The notes: generated by a model from the letters alone, not told the origin. DNA of 64,000 nucleotides from Rhizoclosmatium globosum (GCA_002104985.1 MCGO01000014.1:186001-250000), one strand, 5' to 3'. Counted from the stretch's first letter, positions 36,001 through 48,018 are shown. Numbers and translations: made by a program.

Positions 36001-36642
36001 ACATGTTCTCTGTTGGGATTGTTTTGTTTGAGATGTTGCATCCGTTGGGAACTGGAATGGAACGAGCACAAACGCTGACGAATCTTCGGTTGGGTGTTTT
36101 GCCTGAGGAGTTTGTCAGACGATGGCCAAAGGAGGTGAGGTTGTATATGGAAGTGATGAGTCTAACAATCACCGTAGGCTATTCTTATTCTGTCTCTGAT
36201 GAATAAGAATCCAGAACTTCGTCCATGCGCACAAGAGACTCTGAATATGCTTCTGCTCACTAATGAGAAAACAACGGCGACTCCAAGTGAACGCACTACT
36301 GCTGAAGCTGGCAAACACGAAAATCGAGACACTGGATCACCGGCTCTTTCGCACTCCAGGCGAAGCTCCTTCCCTCGTTTGCCATTTGTAGAAAGCCTAA
36401 CGTCGACAATCAAAACATGGATTCATCATCCCCAGAAAGGAAATTCAGAAAGCTTGGATCATCAGAAATTAATGGAAGAACTTTCTGATCCAGTGAAGGC
36501 ACTGAAGATGGTTACTGAGGCTCACAGGCGAGCAGACAAGTCCGAACAAGATGCACGAGAAGCAAAGGAAGAAGTAGATAGACTGCGTAACCGCGTGCTT
36601 GAACTGGAATCTATACTTAAAATTCAATCAAGTAGTAAATAA
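33091..36642 (+). CDS. HRI-like eIF2alpha kinase, several frame breaks
   Basis: Roughly 33091-33690, 33740-34103, 34158-34645, 34709-35354, 35405-36134 and 36178-36642. A disordered Ser/Pro N-terminus precedes an HRI-type helical block (LLENFCMLYDQSPE...SEDFLDEISSVR). The N-lobe is PLGKGGFGQVWCVKNKLDG and AVKRVKLK, then LREVKVQARLSHQNVVRYF. A long acidic insert follows, as in eIF2alpha kinases, then IHRDIAPKNIFW, KIGDFGLV and GTVTYASPEQL, and a coiled-coil C-terminus. The family phosphorylates eIF2alpha Ser51 under stress. HRDLKP reads HRDIAP: the catalytic-loop Lys is Ala. Frame changes near 34240 (AAA run) and 35480 (TTT run) are single-base; the join near 33700 is either a 50-b intron with a weak donor or another deletion. 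Confidence 0.85.
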
Positions 36643-36775
36643 TGTGAATAAAGAGCTATGCTAATTTATTTGCTGTTTTCTTCAAAAACGGAAAAAAGAA
36701 CTTGAAAGGCAACTAATCTTATAGATGGGGCTGATGAAGGTATTATGTTATTGGTACTTTTGTTGAAAGAAAGGA

Positions 36776-38054
36776 TCACGGTCTCCAATCTTCATTATCT
36801 GCTTCCACGTTTCCTCCGAGTCCTTCAACGCGTTTTACACCAGCACAAATGCGCATATGTCTTTTAAATTACTCAGGACAGTGAACTTCCAGTCACATCC
36901 GCTGCTCGGGCAGTGGTACGGCCTTTCTCCTGTGTGCGAGTTCATGTGGGTTCGCAGTGTCGATGGCCTCGTGAATCTCTTTGAGCAGACTGAACACATG
37001 TATCTTCGTGGAACTGAGCTTCGGAACGGGGAATCACTCGCTTCGTCATCAGGTTCTGCAATCATATCCCCAGAATCCTTTAATACCATAATTTGACCTC
37101 GACCTGTCCTCGAGGCGCGGTTTGTTGATGTTGCAGATGATCGCCGTTTTTCAGATGCATTATTCGTAGCTGAGGTGGTAGAAGTTTCTGACTCGTTTCG
37201 GCGTCCTCCAAGATCTCCACTCGGGTAAAACATCATGAATGTTGATGGATCCGTCATGGTGAAATTGGATGATTCTGATTCGTGTAATTGAGGTTGAGTG
37301 TAGAACTGTGAGGTGAACTGGAAGCCAGGTGGCAGGAATTGAGGAGGTGGGGCATTTGAGTCGTGTGGCATAACCATGGTGAATCCAGGTTGCATTTGTT
37401 GACCTCTCAGCGGTGAATGCATCATAGATAATGGCAGTGATCCTGAACTTCCTTCGTACCCCCAGTTTCCGACAAATCCACCCATCCCCCCTGATGGGAT
37501 TGAACTAAATGAGTCATGGTCATTCGCTTCGGCTGGTGATGAGGCTGAAGGTGGAACGAGACTAATTGAGCTAGATCCCATATCGTTTTGTTCGTTGTGT
37601 GACTTTTCCTTTCGGGATTGATCAAACTGTGAGTTGTTGAAGTGTGATCCGTCAAAATTTCGGTCTTGAAGTGAGTTGAGTGATCTTGTTCCCCATATGG
37701 TAGTAATGAAGGATTATGATGAGATTGTTGATGCATAGTCGATGCTCCAGTAAAGTGGGTGGGATATCCTTCATACATCGCATAGCTATCTCCAAAAAAA
37801 TTGCCAGCATACTCGTTTATACTTGATGAGGATGAGCTTCCAGAGTTGACAAACGATGGGTTCCCTATCATTCCCGACCCCGCTACGTGACCGTGTTGAA
37901 GTCGGTCCACGAATAACATATTGGTCATTGATTCTTGATTGGGAAATTTTGAATCAAGGTTTTGCGATAGGCCTCCCCATTGATTATTATCAAAGTTGGA
38001 GCCGCACGTTAATTCTTCTTGTTTTGAAACACCAATATCGTTGTCTCGAAGCAT
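36776..38054 (-). CDS. C2H2-type zinc-finger transcription factor, two frame breaks
   Basis: A long disordered Ser/Asn/Gln-rich N-terminal region is followed by two tandem zinc fingers at the C-terminus. Finger 1 is YMCSVCSKRFTRPSTLRTHMNSH with the canonical TGERPYHC linker. Finger 2 has C-x4-C and an H-x3-C end, readable only after a one-base frame correction at an AAAA run near 36857; without it the protein stops at 36835. A second one-base break lies near 37600 at another AAAA run and joins the N-terminal half to the middle part. It is likely a nuclear DNA-binding regulator; targets unknown. Confidence 0.8.
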
Positions 38055-38472
38055 TTTCTACGGAAAAGATCTCAATATAAATAATTTTCATTCGGTATAT
38101 TCTTACTAATTTGGAAGTGATATGAACTTGAGAGACTTGGTTTCTGTCAGGGGCTGTTGAGTCATGGGACTACACTTCTAAACTCCACACTAACCAAATC
38201 TTCAGTACTAAACGCGCTTATATGAGGTACTTTAGTGATCCCTAACGTGATAAAACTGTTCGGGTAGGAATCAGAAAGTTTCAAAGAGGATGCACTATGA
38301 GTTTGATTTCAACATCAAACAACTAACCTAACAGCAGCGAAACGGAGGACGCGAAGAAACTGAAAACGATCGTTCAAAGAGAAAGCGGCTGGCCTTGGAT
38401 CTGGGTGTATGAGAAGAAGCTAGGAGGTCAAAGACAAAAATCGCCAGTGTGACAATTCCTGGCCTTGAATTT

Positions 38473-41472
38473 TCAGACTCTCTCAAAAGCGCACGCTAAG
38501 AAGAGTACATCACGTGAGGAATACATAGAGTTTATTCCTTGGAAGCTATATTCGTTCCCGATTCGTTTCAAAGTCCAAAACACTGCAAACAAAAGACAAA
38601 GAGTCATGCACAAAAGGATAGCGAGGGAATTTGTAACATCTAGCCGCTCAGGGCTTAGTCCTTGTTGTTTAATTATCGTCTCTCCAGCTATTATGTTCAT
38701 GACTCCATCCAGCTTTAATTGAAGGAGAAACCCGTTGTACTCGTTTTTCATTAAACAGTCAAAGCCATATTGAACAGGGTTGAGCCATTTGATCCAATAA
38801 AGCACTGGAGTTGTTGAGTCGAAGTTGACATACAAGCTGCTGAAAAATATGAAGGGAGAAAACAATGAAATATTGTCGACAAGGCTGGCCTGTTGTTTCT
38901 TGCTCAAATAAATATATAACTGCCATTGTGTCCAAGTAATCATACCTCAAACAATAACGTGATTGTCGCGATGAGGGCTCCAATAGCAATTCCAATCAAC
39001 GATAACAAGCAACAGGTACACAACAAGACGAATAACTTTCTGGCACTAAACGAACATGTTATCAATGCCTGGTCTTTTCAATCATTACTCATTCTGGAAC
39101 CCGATGAGAAAATATGTAACTGTGAGTTGAAGGGAGGAAAAGAGGACAATAAATGGCAATCCAGCTAATCTAGACCACAAAACTTAAATCAATCTAACAA
39201 ATATAAGCTTACAGTTTTGATGCTAAGTATGGGGCTGTTGTATAATATCCGCAGCGAAATTCTCTTAAGAACATAGCCCTGTTCATGCGGAACGAGTGCA
39301 TACTCGTAATCGAGCCGGCCATAAAACTTATTATTGTGAGACAATATAAGGCGCCGTTCCGGTTCTACGAATCAAGGTTGAGCGATTGGTTGAACAAACT
39401 TTCTCACTTGAATCGCTGCAAAAGACATCATTCGGTTCGTTTGATAGAACAAAATCCAATTAAATAGTGATAAATGTTGTTAAGAAGATTGTTTGCCGTA
39501 GTGATGATGCATGGCGGAAGATCGTACGAAACTCATTTGAAAGAAGTACCGAGAACTAAAATGTTCGTAAGTCTTTGGTTTTAAAGAATAAAAGCATCAA
39601 ACCTGCCTCCGAGAGCTACTTGTGCGTTTTATAATTGTTGTGGAAATAGGAGCCCAGTCCTTTGTATTTTTTGATTCTTTTACTAACTCTCCGAACTCTT
39701 CGCTCTTCAACCATACATTTAGAAGCCCTTCAATGCACGAATACACCGACTCAGGTCCGGATTAATGATCGTTGACAAATAATAATCTGCCGGATTTGAG
39801 TCTTTTGGGCATTGAAAGCCAAGATTGGAAAAGTAAGTGAGGGACGTTTTAGGAGTCCCTTGAAAGATGATATTTCCATCTGCCATCAACAAAAATTCAT
39901 CGAACATATGGAAAATGTGGGAGTTGGGCTGACGTATGGTTGTAACGACAGTAAATCCTGTTTTAGCCAGCTCTTTGAGCATCCTGATCAAAGTGACAGC
40001 TGAACAAATGTCGAGACCCTGTAGCCAGCAGAATTTTAGAAACTCATTATTTTTCAATAACTCACACTAGTGCATCGGTCTAGAAACAGAATTCTTTGTT
40101 GAGTCACAACTTCTATAGCTATCGCACATCGTTTTCGTTCGCCATTTGATGATTTCAAGTAGCGTATCATGGTGTTCTCTACCGCAGTCAACCCAAACGC
40201 CTGAATAACTTGATCGATGGCTTTGGTGTGTTGTTCTGCTGTTCGGTTCGGCATTCGAAGTTGTGATGACATAGTTATAGCTATTAAACCACAAAATTAA
40301 CACATAATGTTGAATTATATGAGGTGAAATATACCTTCTTTCACAGTCATTGTCGGACAAATAACGTCGTCCTCAAATATGAATCCAAGGATTTGCCTTA
40401 TGTCAAGTCCTTGCATTAAATTTCCATTCACGAATACATTGCCAGTTATTTGACTATTTTGTTTGATTGCTGCTATCGCATGAAGTAGAGAAGTCATCCC
40501 AGCACCTGGGAGTCCGATTATGGCAGTCAATCTTCCCGGCCGAAATACACCACTAACGTCATTCAAAACCCGCTTTTCTACACCAACTTTCGCACGATTG
40601 GTTTTTGTGATCGCACTCAAGCTTAAATGCTCAAAGACAATCTGAAGCCTGTCTTTCAAGGAAACAACATTTTCTGCCAGTTCAATTTCTGAAATGCTGC
40701 CACCACTCAAATCTTTCGTGACTATTATCGGAAGAGGAATAAAGATATCATCGCTGACGTTTCGAGTCGTTGCGCTATGTCTTTTGGTGTTATTGCAGAC
40801 AGTCTTGAACTGAAAGTTTGAGGCAATTCATCTTGAAGTCCAGAAATCAAGTCTTCCTGACTGTCATCAAACGAGAATCCCTCGCTCAAATGCGACCTTT
40901 TCATTTCTTGACTTTTTGATGAATGAGCCAGAACATGAACGCTACTTCGTGCACTTCCTTTGCTTTTCGGTTCCACACTTTCACTCTTATGAATTTCATT
41001 GCAATCTTCATCTTCCTCCTCCTCAGGAACGATATTATTCAACTGAAAGTTACTTCCAAGCACGGCCAGAGCTTCTTTTGAAGACATGAATGCCATTCTG
41101 GACAACCCAGTTGCACTCAACCCACCACAAGACTTTGACGAGGCACTCAAATTACGAGTTGACTGCTGGGCCATTACAATGACACTGCTACTCTTTGAAA
41201 TAGAATGTTTTGGCTCTTCGATCTCTTCTTCAGCTTGATTTTCTGTTATGCTCAGGAGACTTCGAGTGGATGAAGTGTGTCGCCTTGAAGTTACCGACGA
41301 TGACCGCTCTCGACCTGAGCCAAACGTCGACAAAGCATCTATTCGCAATAATTAGTGGCCTTTAGGCTCTGTCTGATGGATTAGGATGTCACCCACTTGG
41401 TTTTGGAGAAGGTGTGACACCACTATTTGCTGAGTTGCCCCGAAGTGGAGAGACAGATACTGGATGATCCAT
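38473..41472 (-). pseudogene. ABCG-type half transporter with degenerate ATPase site
   Basis: Start ATG at 41472 with a short first exon, then a Ser-rich N-terminus. The NBD is recognisable: FRPGRLTAIIGLPGAGMTSLL (Walker A Lys is Met), YLKSSNGERKRCAIAIEV (signature), ILFLDRCTS (Walker B catalytic Glu is Arg, Pro is Cys), GLDICSAVTL and TTIRQPNSHIF (switch His is Arg). The membrane part is recognisable at 38473-39060 (IGIAIGALIATITLLF, YWIKWLNPVQYGFD), but the middle, 39100-39700, has stops in every frame that I could not resolve as introns. ATP hydrolysis is unlikely. It may be a decaying gene or a noncatalytic partner subunit; I favour a pseudogene. Confidence 0.65.
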
Positions 41473-41617
41473 GGTTCCAATAATTACGTAATCGAAGGAG
41501 AGGGGTTTGAGTGTGACGCGGGTCGCGTTCCTAGTTTGTCAGTTTGTCCGATATAATTAAAGAATGGAATTGAGGACTTCAACAAATAACTTTCATTCAC
41601 AAATATACACACTAGCT

Positions 41618-42625
41618 TCATAACCCACTCGTGTAACCTTTAGTGTACAACATGTCCCAAGTCCACTTCCACAGAGCGTCAATATTGGCGTCATCCCGCG
41701 ATTCTTCACTGGATGGAACCAAGGCACCCGTGTTATCAAGATAAAGCTGTTTTCCAAATGCTCCATCGAATTCTGGCGAGAAGGCGGCCTTCTTGTAAAC
41801 CTCAGCACCTTGTTCCAAAGTACGAGTGAAAGGCAGAAGCGGAACCACGTACTTCATCATAATTCTTCCAATGAAAGACGATTCTCGAGCAAGGTCGGTG
41901 TATGGAATCCAACCAGGAGTGAGAGTTACGACCACAATTTTACTGGATTCCAAGAGGGCGGCGTATTTGTAAGTTGTAAGGACATTGAAAAGCTTGGAGT
42001 TTCTATAAAACTGCGTAGCATCCCATGATTTGGAGCCATCCATATTCTCAAGGTCAAAATTGGGACGCCCACCCGCGTCTACAATACAACGTCAGCTTGA
42101 GCACATAAACAACGCGAATAGTTTACATTCTCCGTGAAGCTCTGAAGCAACAAACACGATGCGAGAACCTGGAGTTCGTTTCAAAACCGGAAGCATCAAA
42201 GCCGTCAACAAAGTTGGTCCCACGTGGTTCGTCTGAACAGTCAACTCAAACCCATCGTTGGTCATGGTTCTCTCCTTTGGAATCACACCTGCATTATTGA
42301 ATAGAACGTCAAGTGTGTTGTACTTCTGAGCAAACAAGATAGCAAATTGTTGAATGGAGGCGAGGTTTCCGAGATTGATTGGGAAAAACTCGAGCGTGTT
42401 GGGCGAGGTTGGGTACGTGGACTTGAGGGACTCGATGGCTGCATTGGCCTTGGCTCCATCACGACAAGCGAGAATGATATGGAGCTGAGGAGCTGAAGAG
42501 TCGGCCATAAGATTTTGAGCGAGTGCATAGCCGACTCCAGCGTTTCCTCCTGTACTGTGTAATGTTTGAATGTGTAAGTCGAAGAAGGCATGATTTCAAA
42601 CCCACATGACGATTGTTTTTGGCAT
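41618..42625 (-). CDS. short-chain dehydrogenase/reductase, complete active site
   Basis: Exons 42625-42606, 42554-42127 and 42078-41618 give 302 aa. The first exon codes seven residues; the splice creates TGGNAGVG, the NAD(P) loop, at about residues 8-15. NNAG (LFNNAGVIP), Ser in FVASELHG and Y-RNS-K are all present, so it is catalytically complete, unlike the SDR at 10940. The C-terminal TPGWIP block fits 3-ketosteroid-reductase/retinol-dehydrogenase-like SDRs. Substrate unknown. Confidence 0.85.
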
Positions 42626-42748
42626 CTTTTCCATAAGGCGTTTACAATTGGAATATTATGCTATAAAATGTATTTATTTGGTTGCTGGTAAAGTTAATAT
42701 TCTGTTTGCTGGTTACTGGTTTGTGCCAAGAAGTCTGATGCCATCACA

Positions 42749-43233
42749 TTATTTCTGCTGCGTCATCACAACTGCAACTGAACAAAGAAAGAAAGATCAT
42801 TAACTTGAGTCAAATAGGATACCACTTAACGTACCAATGATGATTATGATTATGACAGCTACAATGCCACCCAGAATAAGGTTAGTCTTCATATCGCGCC
42901 ACCACATTGCCTTTCTGACTTCGGTTGCTCCTTTCTTGAATTGAAGGGACGAACTTGCCAGGTTCTCAGTCTTGTTCTGCAAAGCCTCGAGATTCTCTCC
43001 TCGCTGAACAACTTTGTTGATGTTGTCTTGCATAACATTGACGACCTACCAAAGGAAAGAATGAGAGGCGTTGGGATAACGGCAGGGTAGTTCGTCCACA
43101 GCAACTTGGCTGCTCTTGCTTCAACCTCAAGTCCTTCCAAACTCCGAAACACAAGCTGCAGCTCTTTCGAATAGGATATAGTTCTTACTTCGTTAACTTG
43201 ACTTTGAACGCGGTTGACGCTGGAGCTGGACAT
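42749..43233 (-). CDS. R-SNARE, synaptobrevin/VAMP-like, copy 1
   Basis: Exons 43233-43189, 43045-42835 and 42777-42749 give 94 aa: a short N-terminus, a SNARE helix (QSQVNEVVNVMQDNINKVVQ), the zero-layer Arg in VQRGENL, a juxtamembrane WW (KAMWWRDMK) and a C-terminal anchor of repeated Ile. It mediates vesicle fusion with Q-SNAREs. Without the last intron the frame would end at 42800 with a longer polar tail; the spliced version gives a typical anchor. The tandem paralog lies at 43395-44039. Confidence 0.88.
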
Positions 43234-43394
43234 TCGAATCTTTATTCTGGTGCTAAATTTGGGTAGCTTGCTTGGTGTCAAAAACAAGGAATCCAAGCAA
43301 AAATAGGTAGAGTTGGAATAAGAGGAAAGACAGGGATACAATGTATTATAAAACAGAGAGAAATATTAATGCGGTGCCTATTTCTTTTGTTGGG

Positions 43395-44039
43395 TCAGAA
43401 CCACAGCCACGATAATAATATCAAGATGGTAATGATGATTCCGGCCAAAATCAACTGCATCTTGATATTCTTCCACCACATGTCTTTCCTAACTTTATGT
43501 GCGCTGTCTTTGAAGAGAAGAGCCTTGTTTGAAAGATCCTCTGCATTTGCATTCAACTCGTCCAGGTTCTCGCCTCGTTGAGCAGCTTTGCGCAAGTTGT
43601 CGTTCATGACATCGATGACCTGATTGATGATGGATTGGTTAGAAACTTAGGTTGGTGGGTGGGCAAGGATGGATTCATTGTTGATGTTGTTGCTATGATT
43701 CCGCCTAAGGTGATAAGATTCGACTTTGATTGCTGTAGAGCGAATGCGACTGTTGAGCGTCTGAGAAGACTCTGAGTGCGATGGATTGTGGTTCAACCCT
43801 AAGACTCCTCCGTAACCTCTTCCATGACACCACATTCAGCTATCCAATCATTCCTGCATCAAATTGATTGAAACTTTACGACCAGAGACAATGGACACTG
43901 GGTATCTGAAGCAGGGACACTGGCTACTAGAACAAAGCCCAACAGCTTCGCTTCATTCGCTGCGCTTCGAAAAACTGATTAAACAGACGCTACTTACTTC
44001 ATCTACTTGGTTCTGCAGTACGGCCACCTTTGATGACAT
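43395..44039 (-). CDS. R-SNARE, synaptobrevin/VAMP-like, copy 2
   Basis: Exons 44039-43998 and 43619-43395 give 88 aa. The SNARE helix begins VAVLQNQVDEVIDVMNDNL, with zero-layer Arg in AQRGENLDEL, DMWWKNIKMQL before the anchor, and a hydrophobic C-terminus. The first intron sits at the same codon (after VDE/VNE) as in copy 1, showing a tandem duplication. The 378-b intron is long for this window. Both lack a longin domain and are minimal VAMPs. Confidence 0.87.
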
Positions 44040-44123
44040 TCTGGGTGGTTTGGTTGAAGGCAAGTTTTGGATAAGGTTCAATCAAACTAACCAACGAGAC
44101 TTTTTATTAATGCGTATGTACAG

Positions 44124-45466
44124 TTACAGCATGTTCATGAGGTCAGCATCGAAAGCCAACGAGATAGCCCTATTTTCCTGACAGGAGCGAATACAAGGAC
44201 GCACAGGCGCATCCAAATTCCTATAAGGATGTTTGCGAATTCCCAATAAATATTTGAACTGCTCGGGCATTACCAGTTTGAACGGCGATGTGGAATGGCA
44301 GTAATTCTGCAACGATGCATCAGCACCTGCTTTCAACAGGACGTTCAAGGTTTCAGCATGTCCATGGCAAGTAGAATAAAGTAAGGCATGAGCATTTTGA
44401 GCATTTACGTTGACGCGCTCATCTTGAAGTAGTAATTTGACGATGTGTGTGTAACCGGCCCGTGCAGCAGAAAGGAGTCCGCTGTGTTCCTGAGCGGAGG
44501 GATCACTTCTTCCGTCCTTCAACAACCGGTCCACAACCGCTAGATGGCCAAACTTGCATGCCCACACTAATGGCATACTTGATACAGCCGATGGGTCTGT
44601 TCGCTCATCAGCCAACAAATATTCAACCACCTCCAAATGACCCGACTTGGCAGCCCACTCGAAAGCCTCATTATTACTCGCACTTGGATCAATCCCACAG
44701 TTTTCAATGAGATATCGTAAAATGTTGATGTGGCCACATCCTGCTGACGTCACCATCGCCAAAGTATGAGCCTCCTGCGTTTCTTTCCAATGATTTTCCT
44801 TGATGAAGTAAACAATATCCATTGATCCTGCCGCACATGCCCAAACTAGTAGCAAAGAGTGATCACATTCTGTTTCAATCCAATTGCGAAAGGATTCCTT
44901 TTCCGCCACCAACTGCAACAATGCCTTCTCAATATGTGCCTTATTTCGCGCGAACGAGTCTTTACGCCACTCAATAAGCAGAATATTAGAAGTTCGTTGG
45001 GTTTTAACACCACAAGCTGAAAGACTACGGCGATTTAACCCGGCAAGCCGTAACAACGCCGCCGTATAAGAAACTGGCAATGCTGCAAACTTGAGCTCTC
45101 CGACACGTCGCCAGAAGTAGAAATGCCATGCAGGCATGAAATAGTCTTCATCTGGAGTTTCTGGATCACGTTCTGATTCTGTACCAGTCTTGACATACTC
45201 GACCAGCTCTTCCTTTATCCCACCAATCAGAATGCGCAAATGCTGGAACGCGAACCATTGCGTTGATTGGATGCTGAGGGTCGCGCTTCGCAGTGCCTTT
45301 GAGCACGAGCCACATTTTGAATGTCGCCAAGGCCCAGGCGGATCAAGATGTTGGCAAGAATGTCGTCTGGCACCGTTTCGAGTGGCATCATTTCAGAACG
45401 TGATTTCACATGCTGAAGTGCCTTGCGCTTGGTCCATGGTGACAAGAGCCAAGCGATTGATACCAT
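44124..45466 (-). CDS. F-box/ankyrin-repeat protein, one frame break
   Basis: The N-terminus has an F-box-like helix (MPLETVPDDILANILIRLGLG), then a connector (RILIGGIKEELVEYVKTG) and about six ankyrin-type repeats. Recognisable units are GHINILRYLIENCGIDPSA, GHLEVVEYLLADERTDPSA and GHLAVVDRLLKDGRSDPSA, each with DPSA and long loops. The frame changes by one base near 45287, between DIQNVARA and the ALRSATLS region. Such F-box/ankyrin proteins are expanded in chytrid genomes (established knowledge in general terms) and may recruit targets to SCF ligase. Confidence 0.8.
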
Positions 45467-45708
45467 GGTTGATTTGAGTTTTGCATATTCAATAATAAAT
45501 TGAAAGATCGGAAAAAGTCAAAATACCACACTAGAGAATCTTGGCCCTGAGGCCAACAGATGTGACGTAATTACAAGTCAAGGTACCTCTAACCATACGC
45601 TCCTACTGACTCACAGAGCTTGCCATAATCGTTTAACTTAACATTAAGCTCAATATTATAATTCAAAGAAGGGCAGATGAAACTGAAAAAAGTTCCCTTA
45701 ATCGCCCA

Positions 45709-47254
45709 ATGATCTCATCACCCTTGGTCCTCCTTGCGTTGGCAGGAACAGGGATTCAAGCTGCAAGATACAGCAATGGAGTAACAGGAAGCGTCAATCC
45801 TTCATTCGATCTCCTGGATATCAAGGCAACCAGCCAGTGCAACTACACTGCTGCAGCCGCACCAACGGACACTCTCCAGTCCCTTTCTGCTCGTTATGGT
45901 TTGGTAATGCTGTGGTTGTGATGATTATGCTGTGCTTATTATTTTCAAAGACACAAGCGGAGTTCCGTGCCTTGAATGCCAATGTAACAATTCCAGGGTC
46001 TTCGCTTGTGTGCGTTCCAAAGCCCATCGACGACAGCGTTTCTACAGTCAATTGTGCGACTTCGTATACTTTGCAAAAAGGAGAAAGCTGCGATGGCGTT
46101 GCCAGTTTGTTTGGGCTATCACCAACCGACCGATTGAGCTTGAATCCCAGCCTCAATTGCGGATCTGTTGCGGGTCTTGATGGAAAATTGCTATGTTTGG
46201 CAGGGACTGTTCAAGGAGAGTCAGGCAAGATTGGTGGCCCTTATTTTGGCGTGACCAAGAACATGACCATTGCAAATGGATGTTCAAAGTCTATTACCCT
46301 TCAATCCAACCAAACTTGTATCGAAGTTTCTCGAAACAACTCTATTTCTGTTACGCAGCTGGCTCTGTGGAATACGGGTATCGATTGTTGGAACTTGGTC
46401 GAGGGTCTTGATGTTTGCGTCTTGGGAACAGCTGTTGTATCCACGCAAGCGTCAATTAATACAGCAGCTACAGCATCAATCCTCAGAACTACGTTAGTTC
46501 AAGCAACAACTGCGGTGATTCCAACAACTACCACTACAACCACAACCACGACAACAACGGAAACCACTGACACAACAACCACTACAACCACCACGACCAC
46601 AACTACTACAACAGAAGCGCCCCCTCCTCCACCCCTACAACATCCGAAGTTCCACCGCCACCCCCTTCCCCAACCCCAGCACCTCCTGTACAACAAGCCG
46701 CAGGATCAATCCAATCCTTCCTCTCCTCAGACCAATACTACGCCGCCACCGGTGCATGCGTTTCCCAATCCCCAAGCTACGCGTCCCTCATCAACGGATT
46801 CTCAGGTACAGCCATGTCCGGCGCAAACGAAGTCGCCCTCATGATGGGTAACCTCGCCCTCGAGTCTGCCGGTTTCTCCGCGACAAAATCGTACAACTGT
46901 AACGAAGTATACTGTGGTCGTGGGTACATCCAACTCACGGGTTTGGACAATTACCAGGCTGCTGCGAATGCATTGGGGAGACCTGATATCGTGTCGAATC
47001 CTGATGTTGTTTCGTATGACCAGGATACGAATTGGGCGGTTGCGGCTTGGTACTGGAGGACTCGTGTTCAAGGAACCTTTTCTTGGATGGGTGTTAGCAT
47101 GAAGGCTAGTATCTTGGCGATTGATCCTGATGAAAACTGTCCAAGTCATGCGGGAAATCCTTACTATTTGGGTCCAAACATGGATCGTGTTCATTTGATT
47201 CAGTGCTTCCAGCAACAATGGACTGGACGTTCTGACACTGACTATGATTGTTAA
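45709..47254 (+). CDS. secreted LysM-GH19 chitinase, one frame break
   Basis: Exon 1 (45709-45903) codes a signal peptide (SSPLVLLALAGTGIQAA) and the start of LysM 1; exon 2 starts at 45951 after a 47-b intron. Three LysM-like chitin-binding repeats follow (SYTLQKGESCDGVASLFGL, SITLQSNQTCIEVSRNNSI), then a poly-Thr/Glu linker and a Pro-rich patch. The C-terminal ~150 aa is a compact GH19 domain: MMGNLALESAGF (candidate catalytic Glu) and CGRGYIQLTGLDNYQAAANA. A one-base loss in the C-run near 46625 separates linker and catalytic domain. Known activity: endo-cleavage of chitin with inversion. Confidence 0.88.
46526..46620 (+). repeat. ACN trinucleotide repeat coding poly-Thr linker
   Basis: A low-complexity run of ACA/ACC/ACT codons coding near-continuous threonine between the LysM and GH19 domains. 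Such linkers are usually heavily O-glycosylated and length-variable. Confidence 0.9.
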
Positions 47255-47411
47255 ACTTCATACCTCTCCTCTATCTCTCTCGTTTATATGACACTTTCGT
47301 CGTGATATACCTCGTATAAAATGTAGTGCCTCTTTGTAATGACTCATTGCTTCTCACTTTCCTTTCTTCCAAAAAGTTTCTTGAAAACCTTCCAAGTATA
47401 ATATCCCACAG

Positions 47412-48018
47412 ATGCGATCCCCCATTAAAGCCGAGCAAATAGTCGTGAACGACCCGATAGAAGGCTGCGCGCGAAAAATCGTGGTGGCCATTGTAAGTGT
47501 CCACGTCCCTTACGTTTCTTGATAACAGATATCTCGGTGCCACAGGACGAATCACCTTGCTGCGATAACGCGCTCACATGGTGTGTCAAGAATATCTTGA
47601 GACCAAACGACGCTGTAAGTTATAGTCACGGCATCATCAAACTGACTCATCTCTTTGACAGCTTATTCTCATGAACGTGCAACCAAAGACCCCTTTATTC
47701 CCACATCCTTCAGCTATTGACGTATCAGAACTGGTCTTGACTTTAAACGAGCGTCTTCGTGTAGACTCGCACATGCTTCTCATTGAAGCCGTTGGAAAAG
47801 CTCGTAAACTTGCGCCAGACGTTAAAATTCAGGCTATTTCGTTGAAAGGAGATCCTCGAGAAGTCTTGTTGGAGGAAATTGAAATCCTGGATGCAAATTG
47901 TGTTGTGATGGGTTCACGTGGTTTAGGAAAGTTGAAGGGTACAGTGATGGGAAGTGTATCGACATACTTGTTACATCATGTTCGATGTTGCCCTGTTATT
48001 TGCGTGAAGCCTGAATAA
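47412..48018 (+). CDS. universal stress protein family (UspA fold)
   Basis: Exons 47412-47492, 47546-47614 and 47662-48018 (introns of 53 and 47 b, phase 0) give 168 aa. The beta-1/P-loop start is IVVAIDESPCCDNALTW (DES at the switch), and the C-terminal ATP-binding motif G-x2-G-x9-G-S/T is GSRGLGKLKGTVMGS followed by HVRCCPVICVK. It is an ATP-binding USP, often linked to stress survival; the exact role in this organism is unknown. Confidence 0.9.

Noticed and set aside
33091..36642. Reading the HRI-like gene as a true pseudogene
   Set aside because: The same one-base pattern affects many unrelated conserved genes, so a sequencing cause is more likely.
43620..43997. tRNA-like words around 43785 inside an R-SNARE intron
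   Set aside because: No acceptor or anticodon stem can be paired around the GGTTCAAC word.
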